Shown here piece after piece: positions 28,468 to 38,193 of a DNA stretch of 64,000 bases. Each line of letters starts with the position of its first letter. Within the stretch, counting starts at the first letter, position 1. A program made the position numbers and the translations under genes. Source of the stretch: Bradyrhizobium diazoefficiens USDA 110 (GTDB lineage: Bacteria; Pseudomonadota; Alphaproteobacteria; Rhizobiales; Xanthobacteraceae); the NCBI RefSeq assembly GCF_000011365.1, contig NC_004463.1, positions 1,908,001-1,972,000 on the forward strand. The letters run 5' to 3'. Below the pieces are notes generated by a model. It made no database searches and was not told the DNA's origin. It saw only the letters and a list, made by a program, of their open reading frames with translations.

Positions 28468-29393
28468 CGCATTCTTAGACCTAGAATTGGCGCAACAAGA
28501 CCAGCCCAGCGGCTTGGATACAGGCGCCTTTGAGCACGAAAGTACACGGGCGCTGGCTACGCGGTTGGCGGGAAGACGGCAGCCAGACCTAAACCGAAGC
28601 AATCTCGTCCCCGACCGGTAGGCACTGCACAGCCGGCCTGGCCGGGCTATGGCAGTTTGGCGCTCGCCGCTGGTAACTGCGACGTCGTGCCGTTCAAGGT
28701 CCACAATCGGCGCGTTCGCAAGGCATCGAGGCGGCGCAGCAGCGGACGCGGGAGCTAAGGCGGCTTCCGCAAATGGCGAAGGGTTTCGATGGGCGTGCGC
28801 CGCCCGGTATCGTTCCGACCAATAGCCGCAGCTGGGGTTGAACGGCGCCGGCCGCAAGGCATGTTTTTCGGAACGTCTGTTAAGTCCGGTACGCCTGGCT
28901 ATCGTAACGATTCGGCGCGCAGGTCCGGTCAGCTCATTCCCGTTGTTTGGCGAATTTGCTGATCGCAAGGAGATGGGGTCCTGCTGCGAAGCGCCCGGGA
29001 GACGGCGGGCGCAGCCTCGGCAACCGTTTTTGTCAAGACCGGATTGTTCTGCTGCCGAACGGTTGGGAAATCGAGATCTGTTCTCCCCTCGCAACGTTCG
29101 CTTGCGAGCATAATGTGTGTGCCCCCCTCGAGTGCCGCTGCACCTGTAAGGTGATGCCTTCCTCGCTGCGCGACATCCAAAGCGGAATCGGCAGGTAGCC
29201 TCAAGATCGTCTTTGGCAGGTAAAGAACTGCCCGGAGCGCTATTCGAATCTATCTCATCTAGACTATCGATGATGGCCGCGATCTTGCTGGTGTGTTTCT
29301 CGCGTCCAGACATAGCCGTCCAAGGTGCTCATGGGGATGTGGCAGGCCTTGCAAGCCACCGCTCGGCAGCCCGAGCGGAACGGCGCGCGCGAC
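28468..29393. other. Intergenic stretch left of the IS256 element
   Basis: About 925 bp. A long minus-strand frame (28357-29313) overlaps ahpC and its promoter and has a biased, low-quality composition, so I do not call it. The 60 bp next to the IS continue the modC reading frame (see modC). Confidence 0.45.
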
Positions 29394-29402
29394 TTCCGCG
29401 AA

Positions 29403-30797
29403 GAGCTATGCGGGATTTTGGGTGACGAGGCGATCAGGCGGCGTGGTTTTCCGGCACTTGGATGACCTCGATGCCGTTTTCGAATCTGACACCTGCGCTG
29501 ACCTTCGGCAACTGATTTGTGCCTTTCAGCCGCCGCCAGGTCTTTGATGCGGCGCAGAGCAGCTTGAACACCATCAACTTGGCAGTCGTTGACGATAACG
29601 AACCTTTCGTGCGCACCGTTCTGTGCCGGACCGTCGCGAACACGCTTTCGATGGGATTCGTCGTCCGCAAGTGGTCCCAATGCTCGGCGGGGAATTCGTA
29701 GAACGCAAGCATTGCGTCGCGATCTTTCGTCAGGCACTCGACCGCCTTGTCGTACTTCGCTCCGTATTTCTCGGCAAAGACATCGATCGCCACTTCGGCC
29801 GAAGCTCGGTTGGACGCCAAATAGACCTCGCGCAGATCCTTCTTCATGCTGGCCTGTACCGACACTGCGACTTTGTTCAAGATATTCGCGGTTTTGTGCA
29901 CCCAGCACCGCTGATGTCGCGTGGCGGGAAAGACCTCGTCGAGCGCCTTCCAGAAGCCGAGCGCGCCGTCACCGACGGCGATTTCCGGGGCGATCTTCAG
30001 CCCACGGGTTTTCGCCTCGACGAGCAGTTCGTGCCAGCTCTGCGTGCTCTCGCGCACGCCGACCTGGAAGCCGATGAGTTCCTTCTTGCCTTCCGGCGTC
30101 GCGCCGATCAGCACCAGCATGCATTCGCTGTGGTCTTCCATGCGAGCCTGCAGGAAGACGCCGTCCGCCCACACGTATACGTACCGGCGCGCCGACAGAT
30201 CGCGCTTCTGCCAACGCTCGTACTCGAGCTGCCACTCCGTCGTCAGTCTGGAAACCACCCCCGGAGAAAGATTCGGCGCATCCTTGCCCAAGAGCGCCGC
30301 CAGCGCCTCCTGGAAGTCGCCCGTCGAGATGCCTCGCAGGTACAGAACCGGCAAAAGTGCATCCAAGCTCTTCGTGCGCCGTGCCCACAACGGCAGGATC
30401 GCCGAGGTGAAGCGGATCCGCTCGCCATCGCTGGTCACCGCGCGATCGCGAATCTTTACCCGGGCGACTTCGACGGCGCCGATCCCCGTCTGGATCGTCC
30501 GCACTGGACCATGGCCGTGCCGCACGAGGCGGTCGCGGCCATCGGGACGCTTCAAGCCCTTCATCGCGGCGAGAAACGCCTCGGCTTCCATCTCGACAGC
30601 CTGCGCAAGCAGCTGCCGAGCACCAGATCGCAAAATATTCGTCAGTGGATCGTCGATCTCATCGGGCTGACGCAGTGGGACAATGTTGCTATGCTCGTTC
30701 ATGGCGTATCGCTCTCCTTGAGGTTCTGGCAGGCTCGACACCCGCCTCGATACGCCGCCTATCTCATTCCGTCATCACCCAGTTTCCCGCATAGCTC
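29403..30797 (-). mobile_element. IS256-family insertion sequence with 9-bp target duplication
   Basis: The 1395-bp element has inverted ends: GAGCTATGCGGGATTTTGGG at 29403 and its near complement ending at 30797 (GCATAGCTC). The direct repeat TTCCGCGAA flanks it at 29394-29402 and 30798-30806. One transposase gene fills it. The flanking repeat is exact, so the insertion is recent or well preserved. It cuts the modC-like gene near its 3' end. Confidence 0.93.
29434..30702 (-). CDS. IS256-family transposase
   Basis: A 422-residue mutator/IS256 DDE transposase. YVYVWADGVFLQARMED holds the first Asp, VGDGALGFWKALDEVFP the second, and the C-terminal HLRTTNPIESVFATVRHRT block carries the Glu region. 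CQRCWVHKTANIL-type sequence (HQRCWVHKTANILNK) is diagnostic. ATG 30702 has GGAGAG upstream; a GTG at 30741 also exists. It appears intact, so the element may be active. Confidence 0.96.
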   Translation of the reverse strand: MNEHSNIVPLRQPDEIDDPLTNILRSGARQLLAQAVEMEAEAFLAAMKGLKRPDGRDRLVRHGHGPVRTIQTGIGAVEVARVKIRDRAVTSDGERIRFTSAILPLWARRTKSLDALLPVLYLRGISTGDFQEALAALLGKDAPNLSPGVVSRLTTEWQLEYERWQKRDLSARRYVYVWADGVFLQARMEDHSECMLVLIGATPEGKKELIGFQVGVRESTQSWHELLVEAKTRGLKIAPEIAVGDGALGFWKALDEVFPATRHQRCWVHKTANILNKVAVSVQASMKKDLREVYLASNRASAEVAIDVFAEKYGAKYDKAVECLTKDRDAMLAFYEFPAEHWDHLRTTNPIESVFATVRHRTVRTKGSLSSTTAKLMVFKLLCAASKTWRRLKGTNQLPKVSAGVRFENGIEVIQVPENHAA

Positions 30798-31868
30798 TTC
30801 CGCGAATACTTCCGCTCCAATACTGAGCCGTAGGGCATCAAAGGAGCGGCGCGTGATGCGCGCCAAAAGCGGCACGCCAGAGTGGCCAGTTTCAAGGGTC
30901 AGAACCAAGGTGACCTCAGCATCGCCGTGCGGCAGAGAGGCCGTTATGCGTGCTCGAAATACATTGAGGATAGAGCTTGCGCGCGGAGGTTCGCACGCAA
31001 TGCTGACGTCGCCGGCAGCGATGCGCAGCCGCAGCCTTGCGCCCGGCCTTAGCGGTACTGCTGGTATCAGAAAGCGCGCGGATTTGAGGCGGAGCTTGAC
31101 CAGCCCGTAGCGCCCGTCATAACCGCCGACCATAGTATCCAGACAGATTGCCGCTTCACTGCGGCTGGCGAGCGCCGGGTCGCTCTGGGTGACATTGAGC
31201 GGACCGGCCGCAGTCACGGTGCCATCTTTCATCATGACGAGATGATCGGCGAGACGTTCGATATCGGTGATGTCATGGCTGATGTAGATCATCGGCAACG
31301 CAAGCGATTGCAGGATGCGTTCGAGAAATGGCAGGATCTCGCATTTGGCGGAGCGGTCGCGCACAATGAGTGGATCGTCCAGCAGGAGTAGCCGAGGCTG
31401 GCCTAGCAGCGCACTGCCAAGGGCAAGTCGCTGCCGCTCGGTCTTGGAAAGATGTGATGGCGTACGCTCGAGCAGTGGCGCCAAGCCGAGCAATTCGACC
31501 ACACCATCAAAATCGATCAGTGTCGGTTCCGAGTTTGACGCGTTGTATAAAAGGGTGCGTCGTACCGACAAATGAGAAGAGAGGATCGGTAGCTGAAATA
31601 CATATGCGACGCGACGCAGATGAGGCGGTCGAAACGTCGTCTCATCTTGCCAAATCTCCCCATCAATCGCACAGAAGCCATTCGGCAGACGCTGCACGCC
31701 AGCGATGCAGCGCGCGAGTGTAGTTTTGCCGCACCCAGGCGGACCAAAAATCGCTGTGACGCCTTTGGCCGGTACGCTGAACTGCGTATCAAGCAGAATG
31801 CTCGCGAGCGAGCCGTTGAAGGCAACCTCAATATAGCCCTTCTTGGCTTCTTTGGTGAACCCGCCCAT
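30759..31868 (-). pseudogene. modC: ModC-like molybdate ABC ATPase, 3' end replaced by IS256
   Basis: ModC energises molybdate import. Visible parts: Walker A GPPGCGKTT at residues 42-50, Q loop YVFQ near 90, and a C-terminal mop/TOBE-like domain. The signature is LSKTE instead of LSGGE, and Walker B ends DDP instead of DEP, so the usual catalytic Glu is Asp. IS256 entered after the codons for Phe-Ala-Glu; the last 12 residues (ELCGKLGDDGMR) come from the IS end. Beyond the IS the old frame resumes (VARAVPLGLPSGG). ATG 31868 has GGAAG upstream. No modA or modB is nearby. It may be nearly full length and partly functional, since only the domain end is changed. Confidence 0.75.
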
Positions 31869-32096
31869 GTGCTGTATCTTCCATCTAAGTGAGGAGCCTA
31901 GCGGCTGCACTGGAGGTGATCGTTATGCTGCTGGCCATCCAGTCTATTCCGCTCCAGCACGGCGCTGCTGCTCGCAAGAGGGTATAAAGTGGGAGGGAGG
32001 CGTGCAGAGCGGTTTCAAGTCCGGAGCCTTGTTGAGCAGCTCCACGCCGGTGGATCGTGGCAATCGGTACGGTGGCCGGCGCGCTTACCTTAAGAG

Positions 32097-32375
32097 TTAA
32101 GCGCCGCCTTTCCAGCAACGCGAGGTCTTTGGTCTGCTTGGCCGGGCCGAGGCCTTCTGGTGAATGTTGAATGGCGCGGCTTGAGAGGTTGGGGGGCAAA
32201 GATGCCGGCTCACGCCAAAGCTGAATACTGGCCCGCGGCCGGAAATCGGCATCAATGATCCCACAGCTTCGCGAGCCGATTTGAAGTCTGCCCAGTAGCT
32301 GATCGTAGCCTCTGCACTCTCAGGTGCGACCAGCATCAGCGCCAGGTCGATTAACATGAATCGAATAAGTCTCAT
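32097..32375 (-). CDS. Possible small exported protein or gene remnant
   Basis: A 92-codon minus-strand frame upstream of modC. Its first ~24 residues look like a signal peptide (MRLIRFMLIDLALMLVAPES). The part after it (ATISYWADFKSAREAVGSL) is protein-like, but the C-terminal half is not. GGAG lies about 11 bases before the start. It could be the start of a lost periplasmic protein. No family recognised. Confidence 0.3.
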   Translation of the reverse strand: MRLIRFMLIDLALMLVAPESAEATISYWADFKSAREAVGSLMPISGRGPVFSFGVSRHLCPPTSQAAPFNIHQKASARPSRPKTSRCWKGGA

Positions 32376-32601
32376 TGGAACTCCGGCTCCGCCTGAGCCG
32401 CTTCCTTCCCGGCAACTAGCTGATACTTACCCAGCAATCCGCGTGCCGTTCGAAGTGATAACTGGGCGGTTAGCGGCAAGGGAGGCGTTTTATCTGTCTC
32501 CACTCCGCGTCTTAAATCGTAAGCGGTGTGTCTCCCACACCTTGTTTGGCGTGAGCTGATCGGCAACATGCGAGCCGTCATATACAGTAAGGTTCGCATA
32601 T

Positions 32602-33015
32602 ATGGTTGACCATATAGTTGACGCTTCAGAGCCACGGGGCCGGGTGGATATCCAGGTCGGAGCGGGGCGTCGGCGGCGGTGGAGCGCCGTGGTCAAGGGG
32701 CGGATCGTGGCGGAGTCATATGCGCCGGGCACAGTTGTGTCCGAGGTGGCGCGCCGGCACGACCTCTCACCGCAACACCTGTTTGCTTGGCGCAAGGCCG
32801 CGCGTGCCGGTCTGCTGAGCTTGCCGGCGGAGGATGCACCGCTCTTCGTTCCGGTGGTGTCGGAGCTTCGCCCCGCTGGGATGTGCGTGGAAGCGGCAAC
32901 GCGGAACGGGATAACGATCAGCATCGAGATTGGCGATGCGGTAGTTCGCGCAGCGGCGGGGGTCGATCCGACCTGGCTGCGCGATGTGCTGCGGGCCGTG
33001 AGGGCGACGACATGA
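32602..33015 (+). CDS. tnpA: IS66 accessory protein TnpA
   Basis: A 137-residue IS66 orfA product with a helix-turn-helix region: SEVARRHDLSPQHLFAWRKA. The C-terminal half (ISIEIGDAVVRAAAGVD) is typical. Its stop overlaps the tnpB start by 4 bp. Intact. Confidence 0.93.
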   Translation: MVDHIVDASEPRGRVDIQVGAGRRRRWSAVVKGRIVAESYAPGTVVSEVARRHDLSPQHLFAWRKAARAGLLSLPAEDAPLFVPVVSELRPAGMCVEAATRNGITISIEIGDAVVRAAAGVDPTWLRDVLRAVRATT

Positions 33016-33365
33016 TCGCGGCTTCGGCGGGCGTGAAGATCATGGTCGCGACGCGGCCGGTCGACTTTCGTAAAGGTGCCGATGGTCTCGCCGCGCTGGT
33101 GCGCGAGCAACTCCACCATGATCCGTTCGCGGGAACGATTTTCGTCTTCCGTTCAAAGCGAGCGGACCGTTTGAAGATTTTTGCCTGGGACGGGTCCGGG
33201 CTCGTGCTGCTGTGGAAGCGGCTGGAGCATAGCGCGTTCCGCTGGCCGCCGATCAGCGATGGCGTGATGCGTTTGTCTGCCTCACAGCTCGCCGCGCTGA
33301 TGGACGGCCTGGATTGGTCGCGCCTGCATGCCCGCGACATTGGTCAGCCGAGCGCAACGTCGTGA
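33012..33365 (+). CDS. tnpB: IS66 Orf2-like protein TnpB
   Basis: A 117-residue IS66 TnpB protein. Diagnostic blocks are TRPVDFRKGADGLAALVRE and FVFRSKRADRLKIFAWDG. ATG 33012 overlaps the tnpA stop (ATGA), the usual coupling in IS66 elements. The frame extends upstream inside tnpA but this start is the supported one. Confidence 0.94.
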   Translation: MIAASAGVKIMVATRPVDFRKGADGLAALVREQLHHDPFAGTIFVFRSKRADRLKIFAWDGSGLVLLWKRLEHSAFRWPPISDGVMRLSASQLAALMDGLDWSRLHARDIGQPSATS

Positions 33366-33437
33366 ACCCTGTGACCAATTGAATCATGTCGGCTGCAGTC
33401 TTCCACAAGGGCCCGCGAATCAGCTTGAGTACCGGGC

Positions 33438-35042
33438 GTGAGCGAGACCACGGATCAACTTCCGACCGATATCGAGGCGCTGCAGGCGCTGGTTGCGGCG
33501 GCACGCGCGGAGCGCGACGCGGCGATCGCAAAGTGCGACGCGGCGATCATCGAACGCGATCAGGCGCTGTCGCAAATGGATCGCCTTCAGCATCTCTTGC
33601 GCCAGCTGCAACGCGCGCAGTTCGGTCGCCGCTCGGAGAAGCTCGACCCTGAGCAGTTGCAACTGGCGATCGAGGACATCGAGCAGGCCATTGCCGGCGA
33701 TGAAGCGGTCCAGGACAGGAAGGACACGGCAGGCGCACGCCAGCGTGCTGAACGGCGCCGCGCCAGCCGTGGTGCGCTTCCGGCCCATCTGCCGCATATC
33801 GACGTCACGATTGCCCCGGAGGATACCAACTGTCCGTGCTGCCGCACGCCTCTGCATGTGATCGGTGAGGAGACCTCACGGCGGCTCGACGTCGTCCCGG
33901 CGCAGTTCCGCGTGATCGTCACCCATCGTCCCAAATATGCCTGTCGGGCCTGCACGGATGGCGTGGTTCAGGCGCCGGCACCAGAGCGGCTGATCAAGGG
34001 CGGCTTGCCGACCGAGGCGATGGTCGCCCATGTTCTGGTCGCCAAATTTGCCTGGCACCTGCCGCTGTATCGGCAGGCTCAGATGCTGCTGGCGCAGGGT
34101 ATCGACATCAAGCGCTCGGTTTTGGCGTTCTGGGTGGGCTATGCAGGCGCAGAGCTTCGTCCGCTCTGGCTCAGGCTGCGCGAGATCATTTTGACCGCGA
34201 ACAAGATCGCGGTGGACGAGACCACAGCGCCTGTGCTCGATCCCGGCCGCGGCCGCACCAAGAAAGGCTTCTTCTGGGCGATCGCGCGCGACGATCGGCC
34301 GTGGGGCGGGGCCGATCCGCCGGCAGTGGCCTACACTTATGCGCCTGGTCGCGGCGCCGTCCACGCGCTCAAGCTGCTCGACGGTTATCGCGGCATCGTG
34401 CAATGCGACGGCTACACCGTCTACAAGACCATTGCCGACACCGCGCCTGACGCGGCGATCACGCTCGCCTTCTGCTGGGCTCATCTGCGGCGGCGCTTCT
34501 TCGACGTTGTCCAGGACGGTCCTGCCCCGATCGCGAGCGAAGCGCTCGAGCGTATTGCCGCTCTCTATGCGATCGAGAAGACGATCAGGGGCCGCAGCGC
34601 CGATGAGCGTCGTGCCATCCGCCAGGAGCGCAGCAAGCCGCTGGTGCTGGCGCTCAAGGCCTGGTTCGAGCAGCAACTCACCCGCGTCTCGGGCAAAGCG
34701 ACAATCGCCGAGCACATCCGTTACGCCTTGAACCACTGGGTTGGCCTGATGCGCTTCCTTGACGACGGCCGCATCGAGCTCGACACAAATATTGTCGAGC
34801 GAAGCATCCGTCCTCTTATCCTCAACCGCAAGAACGCACTGTTCGCGGGGCATGATGAGGGCGCGGAGAACTGGGCCTGCATCGCTTCGCTGATTGAGAC
34901 CTGCAAGCTCTGCGGCGTGGAGCCGCAGGCCTATCTGACCGACGTCCTCACCAGACTCGTCAACCTCTGGCCGGCCTCGCGTCTGGACGAACTCATGCCC
35001 TGGGCGTGGAGCGCCGAGCAAGCTAAAAGCCTCGCCGCTTGA
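33438..35042 (+). CDS. tnpC: IS66 transposase TnpC
   Basis: A 534-residue IS66 transposase. The N-terminal coiled coil (LQALVAAARAERDAAIAK) is followed by the zinc-binding C-x2-C...C-x2-C segment (CPCCRTPL, YACRACTDG) and the DDE domain (IAVDETTAPVLDPG, IVQCDGYTVYKT, and LDTNIVERSIRPL with the Glu). The start is GTG 33438. It appears intact. Confidence 0.95.
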   Translation: MSETTDQLPTDIEALQALVAAARAERDAAIAKCDAAIIERDQALSQMDRLQHLLRQLQRAQFGRRSEKLDPEQLQLAIEDIEQAIAGDEAVQDRKDTAGARQRAERRRASRGALPAHLPHIDVTIAPEDTNCPCCRTPLHVIGEETSRRLDVVPAQFRVIVTHRPKYACRACTDGVVQAPAPERLIKGGLPTEAMVAHVLVAKFAWHLPLYRQAQMLLAQGIDIKRSVLAFWVGYAGAELRPLWLRLREIILTANKIAVDETTAPVLDPGRGRTKKGFFWAIARDDRPWGGADPPAVAYTYAPGRGAVHALKLLDGYRGIVQCDGYTVYKTIADTAPDAAITLAFCWAHLRRRFFDVVQDGPAPIASEALERIAALYAIEKTIRGRSADERRAIRQERSKPLVLALKAWFEQQLTRVSGKATIAEHIRYALNHWVGLMRFLDDGRIELDTNIVERSIRPLILNRKNALFAGHDEGAENWACIASLIETCKLCGVEPQAYLTDVLTRLVNLWPASRLDELMPWAWSAEQAKSLAA

Positions 35043-35044
35043 TG

Positions 35045-35300
35045 AACTCGCTTCCTGGATCGCGACCGCTCCAGCCGGCCTCGTCGCCACCGGCTCCGTG
35101 TGTTCCGACAACGTCAACAACCCGTCGCGCACCGCCTTGCGCCAGGTCGACAAATGCTGCGGCGATAGACCGTGGCGCCGCGCGACGTCCGAGACGACCG
35201 CGCCGGGAACAAAGGATTCCGCGACGATCCGTCCCTTGACCTCGCCACCCCAGCGCCGCCGAACCCGTAGCTCCGATGCGTCGACAACACGCTCGATCAT
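35045..35300 (-). pseudogene. Inverted IS66 tnpA fragment (5' part only)
   Basis: On the minus strand ATG 35300 opens a frame resembling the N-terminal ~80 residues of IS66 TnpA (KGRIVAESFVPGAVVSDVAR, then HGLSPQHLSTWRKAV). It differs clearly from the intact tnpA at 32602. The homology stops about where tnpC ends (35042). It forms the right part of the IS66 unit and brings the second, inverted left-like end. Confidence 0.85.
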
Positions 35301-35391
35301 ATATGCAAACCGTCCTCTTCAAGACGGAACGCATATTGCCGGTCTGCTCAACAGCAACAAGGTGCGGGAGACACGCCGCTTACCTTAAATC

Positions 35392-35952
35392 GCCGCATCC
35401 TATTGTAGGACTTTGACGCTCGCGTCTCCAACCGCACATGCAGGGCCGTGAGGCGGCACCCAAGGATCATGCCAAGCCTCTCGCGTTCGAGATCGTGCTT
35501 TGGCGAATATGCGGCCGTAGAGCTCGTCAATGATGCACAACTCCATGCCATCCGACTGACGCGCCATCCGATCTACTCGGCGGAGAAGGCCTGTAGACGG
35601 TCGCTTGGCGAAAGCGCTGACCGAGATGATATGCGGTGCCCGCGCGCTCAAAGTGCTTGAATCGACCGTAACGTCAGGTTGTAGGCATGGCGAAGCAGAA
35701 AACCATATTGGGAGCCAACATGGGCACATAAGTGCTAAACGGCCGATCTCTGTTTGTCGCGGTCTTCGCAATGCGTGTTGCGAGTGGCGGGATAATGATT
35801 CGGAGCGCGGCAATCATTGCAGCCGGCCCGCGAGAAGCGAGACTCATGGCTGCCGAGGCATTCCAATCCGGTAAACAGATCACCTCTCGGGGCAAAGAAA
35901 AACAGAGAAGCACAGGCGTCTTATGAGGGGTTTGGTCAATCAAGAGCGACGA
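35392..35952. other. Intergenic stretch right of the IS66 unit
   Basis: About 560 bp. A minus-strand frame (35400-35813) has a protein-like middle (GMELCIIDELYGRIFAKARS) but no clear start, and may be a gene remnant. Nothing else supported. Confidence 0.35.
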
Positions 35953-36312
35953 ATGGGCTGGACTTGCAATGCGCATCGCTTTGCAGCCGTCCTCGCTGCG
36001 ATCGCGATCGCTGCGACATGGTGCACAGGACACGCTCGCGCGCGAGATCGGCGAGCCGAGGAAGTCTTGGCGTCGTGCAAATCAGACGTGATCCGCTTCT
36101 GTGACCGCTTTACAGGCCGTAGCGATGTTGACGTGGCCATGTTTTGTCTTAGGGACAATTTCAAAAACTTGCACCGCGAATGCCGGCGCATGATGCCAAC
36201 CGCGGCAAACGAAAACGATGCACCGAGACAATCGCTCAACAAGCGCCCGGTAGGCCCTCATCGAGAGACGCGGCAGTTGCGAACTCGAACGATAGTGAAG
36301 TATTCAGACTGA
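35953..36312 (+). CDS. Exported cysteine-rich small protein
   Basis: A 119-residue protein with a Sec signal peptide (HRFAAVLAAIAIAATWCTG then HARA as likely cleavage site). The mature part has a four-cysteine block: CKSDVIRFC...FCLRDNFKNLHREC, like the bacterial cysteine-rich repeat family. The C-terminal third is polar and basic, probably disordered. ATG 35953 follows AAGAG; ATG 35923 in the same frame is possible. Function unknown; periplasmic or secreted. Confidence 0.6.
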   Translation: MGWTCNAHRFAAVLAAIAIAATWCTGHARARDRRAEEVLASCKSDVIRFCDRFTGRSDVDVAMFCLRDNFKNLHRECRRMMPTAANENDAPRQSLNKRPVGPHRETRQLRTRTIVKYSD

Positions 36313-37861
36313 CGGGCGGCGGGGTTGGCCAGCTTGGTGGCTGAAGGTCGACCGGGCTGGAGCATCAGCCTGCCGAGGCGCAGTCGGCTGGGTGGGACCG
36401 ATCCGTGATTGGATTGGCTCGATTAGCGATACAGTTGCCCAGGCGTGGTGCGGCCTTGAATTTCGAGTTTCGTGCTGCAGCAGTTGCGCTTTGTTCAGCG
36501 CTGTAGCCATTCGCGGCTTCGAGGTTTTGTGAAGTTGCTTTCGTCTCTCTGTGGCTGGTCCCAAGGGCAATCAGCGTCAGCTGTGGAGGCAGTGGACCGT
36601 ACTGTCATCAATTTATGGCATTGTGGCCCGCGACTACGTATTTTTGCGGAAGTGGCTAAGTCGGCTGCGACAGCCAATGATTGCCGGAATATCAGCGCGT
36701 TTGTTTCATCGCGGTTGCCTTAGATTTCTCAGGATTACCTTCGGCTAGACTGAGCTGTAACAGATTGGGCTAGGAAACCTCTTTTGTTAGCCGCTGATCG
36801 ATTTCCCCATGCAACCGCTTGATACCATTGCGGCGTTCTCTATGGGCGCTTCAGGGGAGTCGCTTCGCCCGATTGTGGTGCTCCTGACCGAATACACTTT
36901 AGAGCTCAAGGCGAAAGGAAACGCCGTCGACGAGAGCCGTTCAAAGGCAGAGAGCTGTTCATGCAGACGCTTCTCAAGGGCCTTGCGTTCGGTGCCAGGC
37001 AGGTCGGTGTTAAGTAGCCGGCGGCAGCGCCAGATTCCGTTTCGCAGCCATCTGATCTCACTTAGCGTATCATCAATCGAAGTCATCACGGATGTTGATC
37101 CTTAAGTGTAAAACATGGCGATGCTCGTCGAGCGGTCGTTCCCTGGCTCCGCATTCCTGCCGGATAGTTGAGCCGACAACGGCGTATCGCCCGCTCGTGT
37201 CCGGAGGAGGCGAGAAGTCCGATGTATGCGACGCTTATAAGTCAATATTATCCTACGCCGCGCGTTTGGCGAGAAATCGCGGCAGATCCTCGCGGTTTCA
37301 ATGCGCCGCGAACGTGTGTCCTGCACAATTCCAGCGCTCATAGGGTTAAGCGTGTTTAACGCGAGATCAACAAGGCGCACTAGCTGCTCGAGTTATTTGG
37401 TCGCGGCGCAGCTAGGCTACACTGAGCTCGACACAGAAAATCTGTCGTACCAGTGACAGATGCACCTGTCCGATTATCCAGTCGGAAGGATACCGTGAAG
37501 AGCCGCCCGATCGCCGTTTGCCGGTTCACGTGACCAATGTTAAAATGGCTGGGAACTCCGCGTCGAAGAGAATTAGCGAGCCCGCGGTGTTGACATCGGG
37601 GCGCGCTGCGTCTCGTAGCCAAGCGCGTTAGCGCGATAGGCTGCAAGCTTTTGAGCTCAGCTATCGCCCAAGCGTTTGACCCCGGGGAGAAGTATGGCCG
37701 CCTCGCCTCACGTCACAGCAAAGTTGCCGGCCTAAACGCGCTGCTGCCGGCGGACCGGCACCCGCCACCAGCCGGTCCAGCACAAAGTGATTCGTCTGCG
37801 GAGAGCTGAGCCCAAGGTTACGGAATTACAAACGCCATCCGTCATTTCGTCGCTCCGGACT
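36313..37861. other. Long AT-richer stretch with one possible small gene
   Basis: About 1.5 kb with no well-supported gene. A minus-strand frame at 36787-37086 starts TSIDDTLSEIRWLRNGIWRC and looks helical and protein-like for about 50 residues, then loses character; it lacks a good ribosome site. No repeat or RNA gene seen. Confidence 0.4.
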
Positions 37862-37895
37862 GCGTCAGGTTATCGACAGGTGGCGCTCGTATCAT
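37862..37895 (+). promoter_or_regulatory. tts box upstream of the nopM-like pseudogene
   Basis: GCGTCAGGTTATCGACAGGT matches the tts-box core well. It lies about 300 bp before ATG 38194, further than usual, but no other gene start intervenes. Confidence 0.7.
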
Positions 37896-38193
37896 GAGCG
37901 CCGCTACTCCCTTGCAGGCTTGGCTCAATGGGCGCAGAGCTCGCAGGCGAGACCGGTGGACTGCAATATCAATTGATCCGCGAGCGAAACGCCGTCTGGA
38001 TTCGCTACACTGTCTGCAGTGGGTGCTAGTTGCAGAAGCGTATCCGGGCCATTCGTGCCTGTCGGCACGCTTGTGGGATCGCACCTCACTCCTTGTGGGC
38101 CGGTGGCGCGTCAGCCATAGTGGAGGATTGGCGGTTCTAAGATGCGCCGCCCCGGCGCATTCGCTTCATTTTGCTACCGAAGAAACGATATCG

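Larger units (their letters stand above)
32519..35383. mobile_element. IS66-type unit with two left-like ends and 8-bp target duplication
   Basis: The unit holds tnpA, tnpB and tnpC on the plus strand and, at its right end, an inverted fragment of a second tnpA. The left end reads GTAAGCGGTGTGTCTCCCAC; the right end, inverted, reads GTAAGCGGCGTGTCTCCCGC (18 of 20 identical). The direct repeat CTTAAATC flanks it at 32511-32518 and 35384-35391. The 8-bp duplication is normal for IS66 and shows that the whole 2865-bp unit moved as one piece. Confidence 0.88.

Noticed and set aside
28357..29313. Minus-strand frame of 318 codons upstream of ahpC
   Set aside because: It overlaps ahpC and its promoter, is very rich in Arg/Ser/Ala, and has no recognisable motif.
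29623..31110. Long plus-strand frame (495 codons) across IS256 and modC
   Set aside because: It is antisense to the transposase and modC genes and shows no domain.
33876..35300. Long minus-strand frame (474 codons) across the IS66 unit
   Set aside because: Only its first ~80 codons resemble a protein (a tnpA fragment); the rest is antisense to tnpC.
35596..35622. tts-like sequence on the minus strand right of IS66
   Set aside because: It has an extra base in the core and no type III gene downstream.
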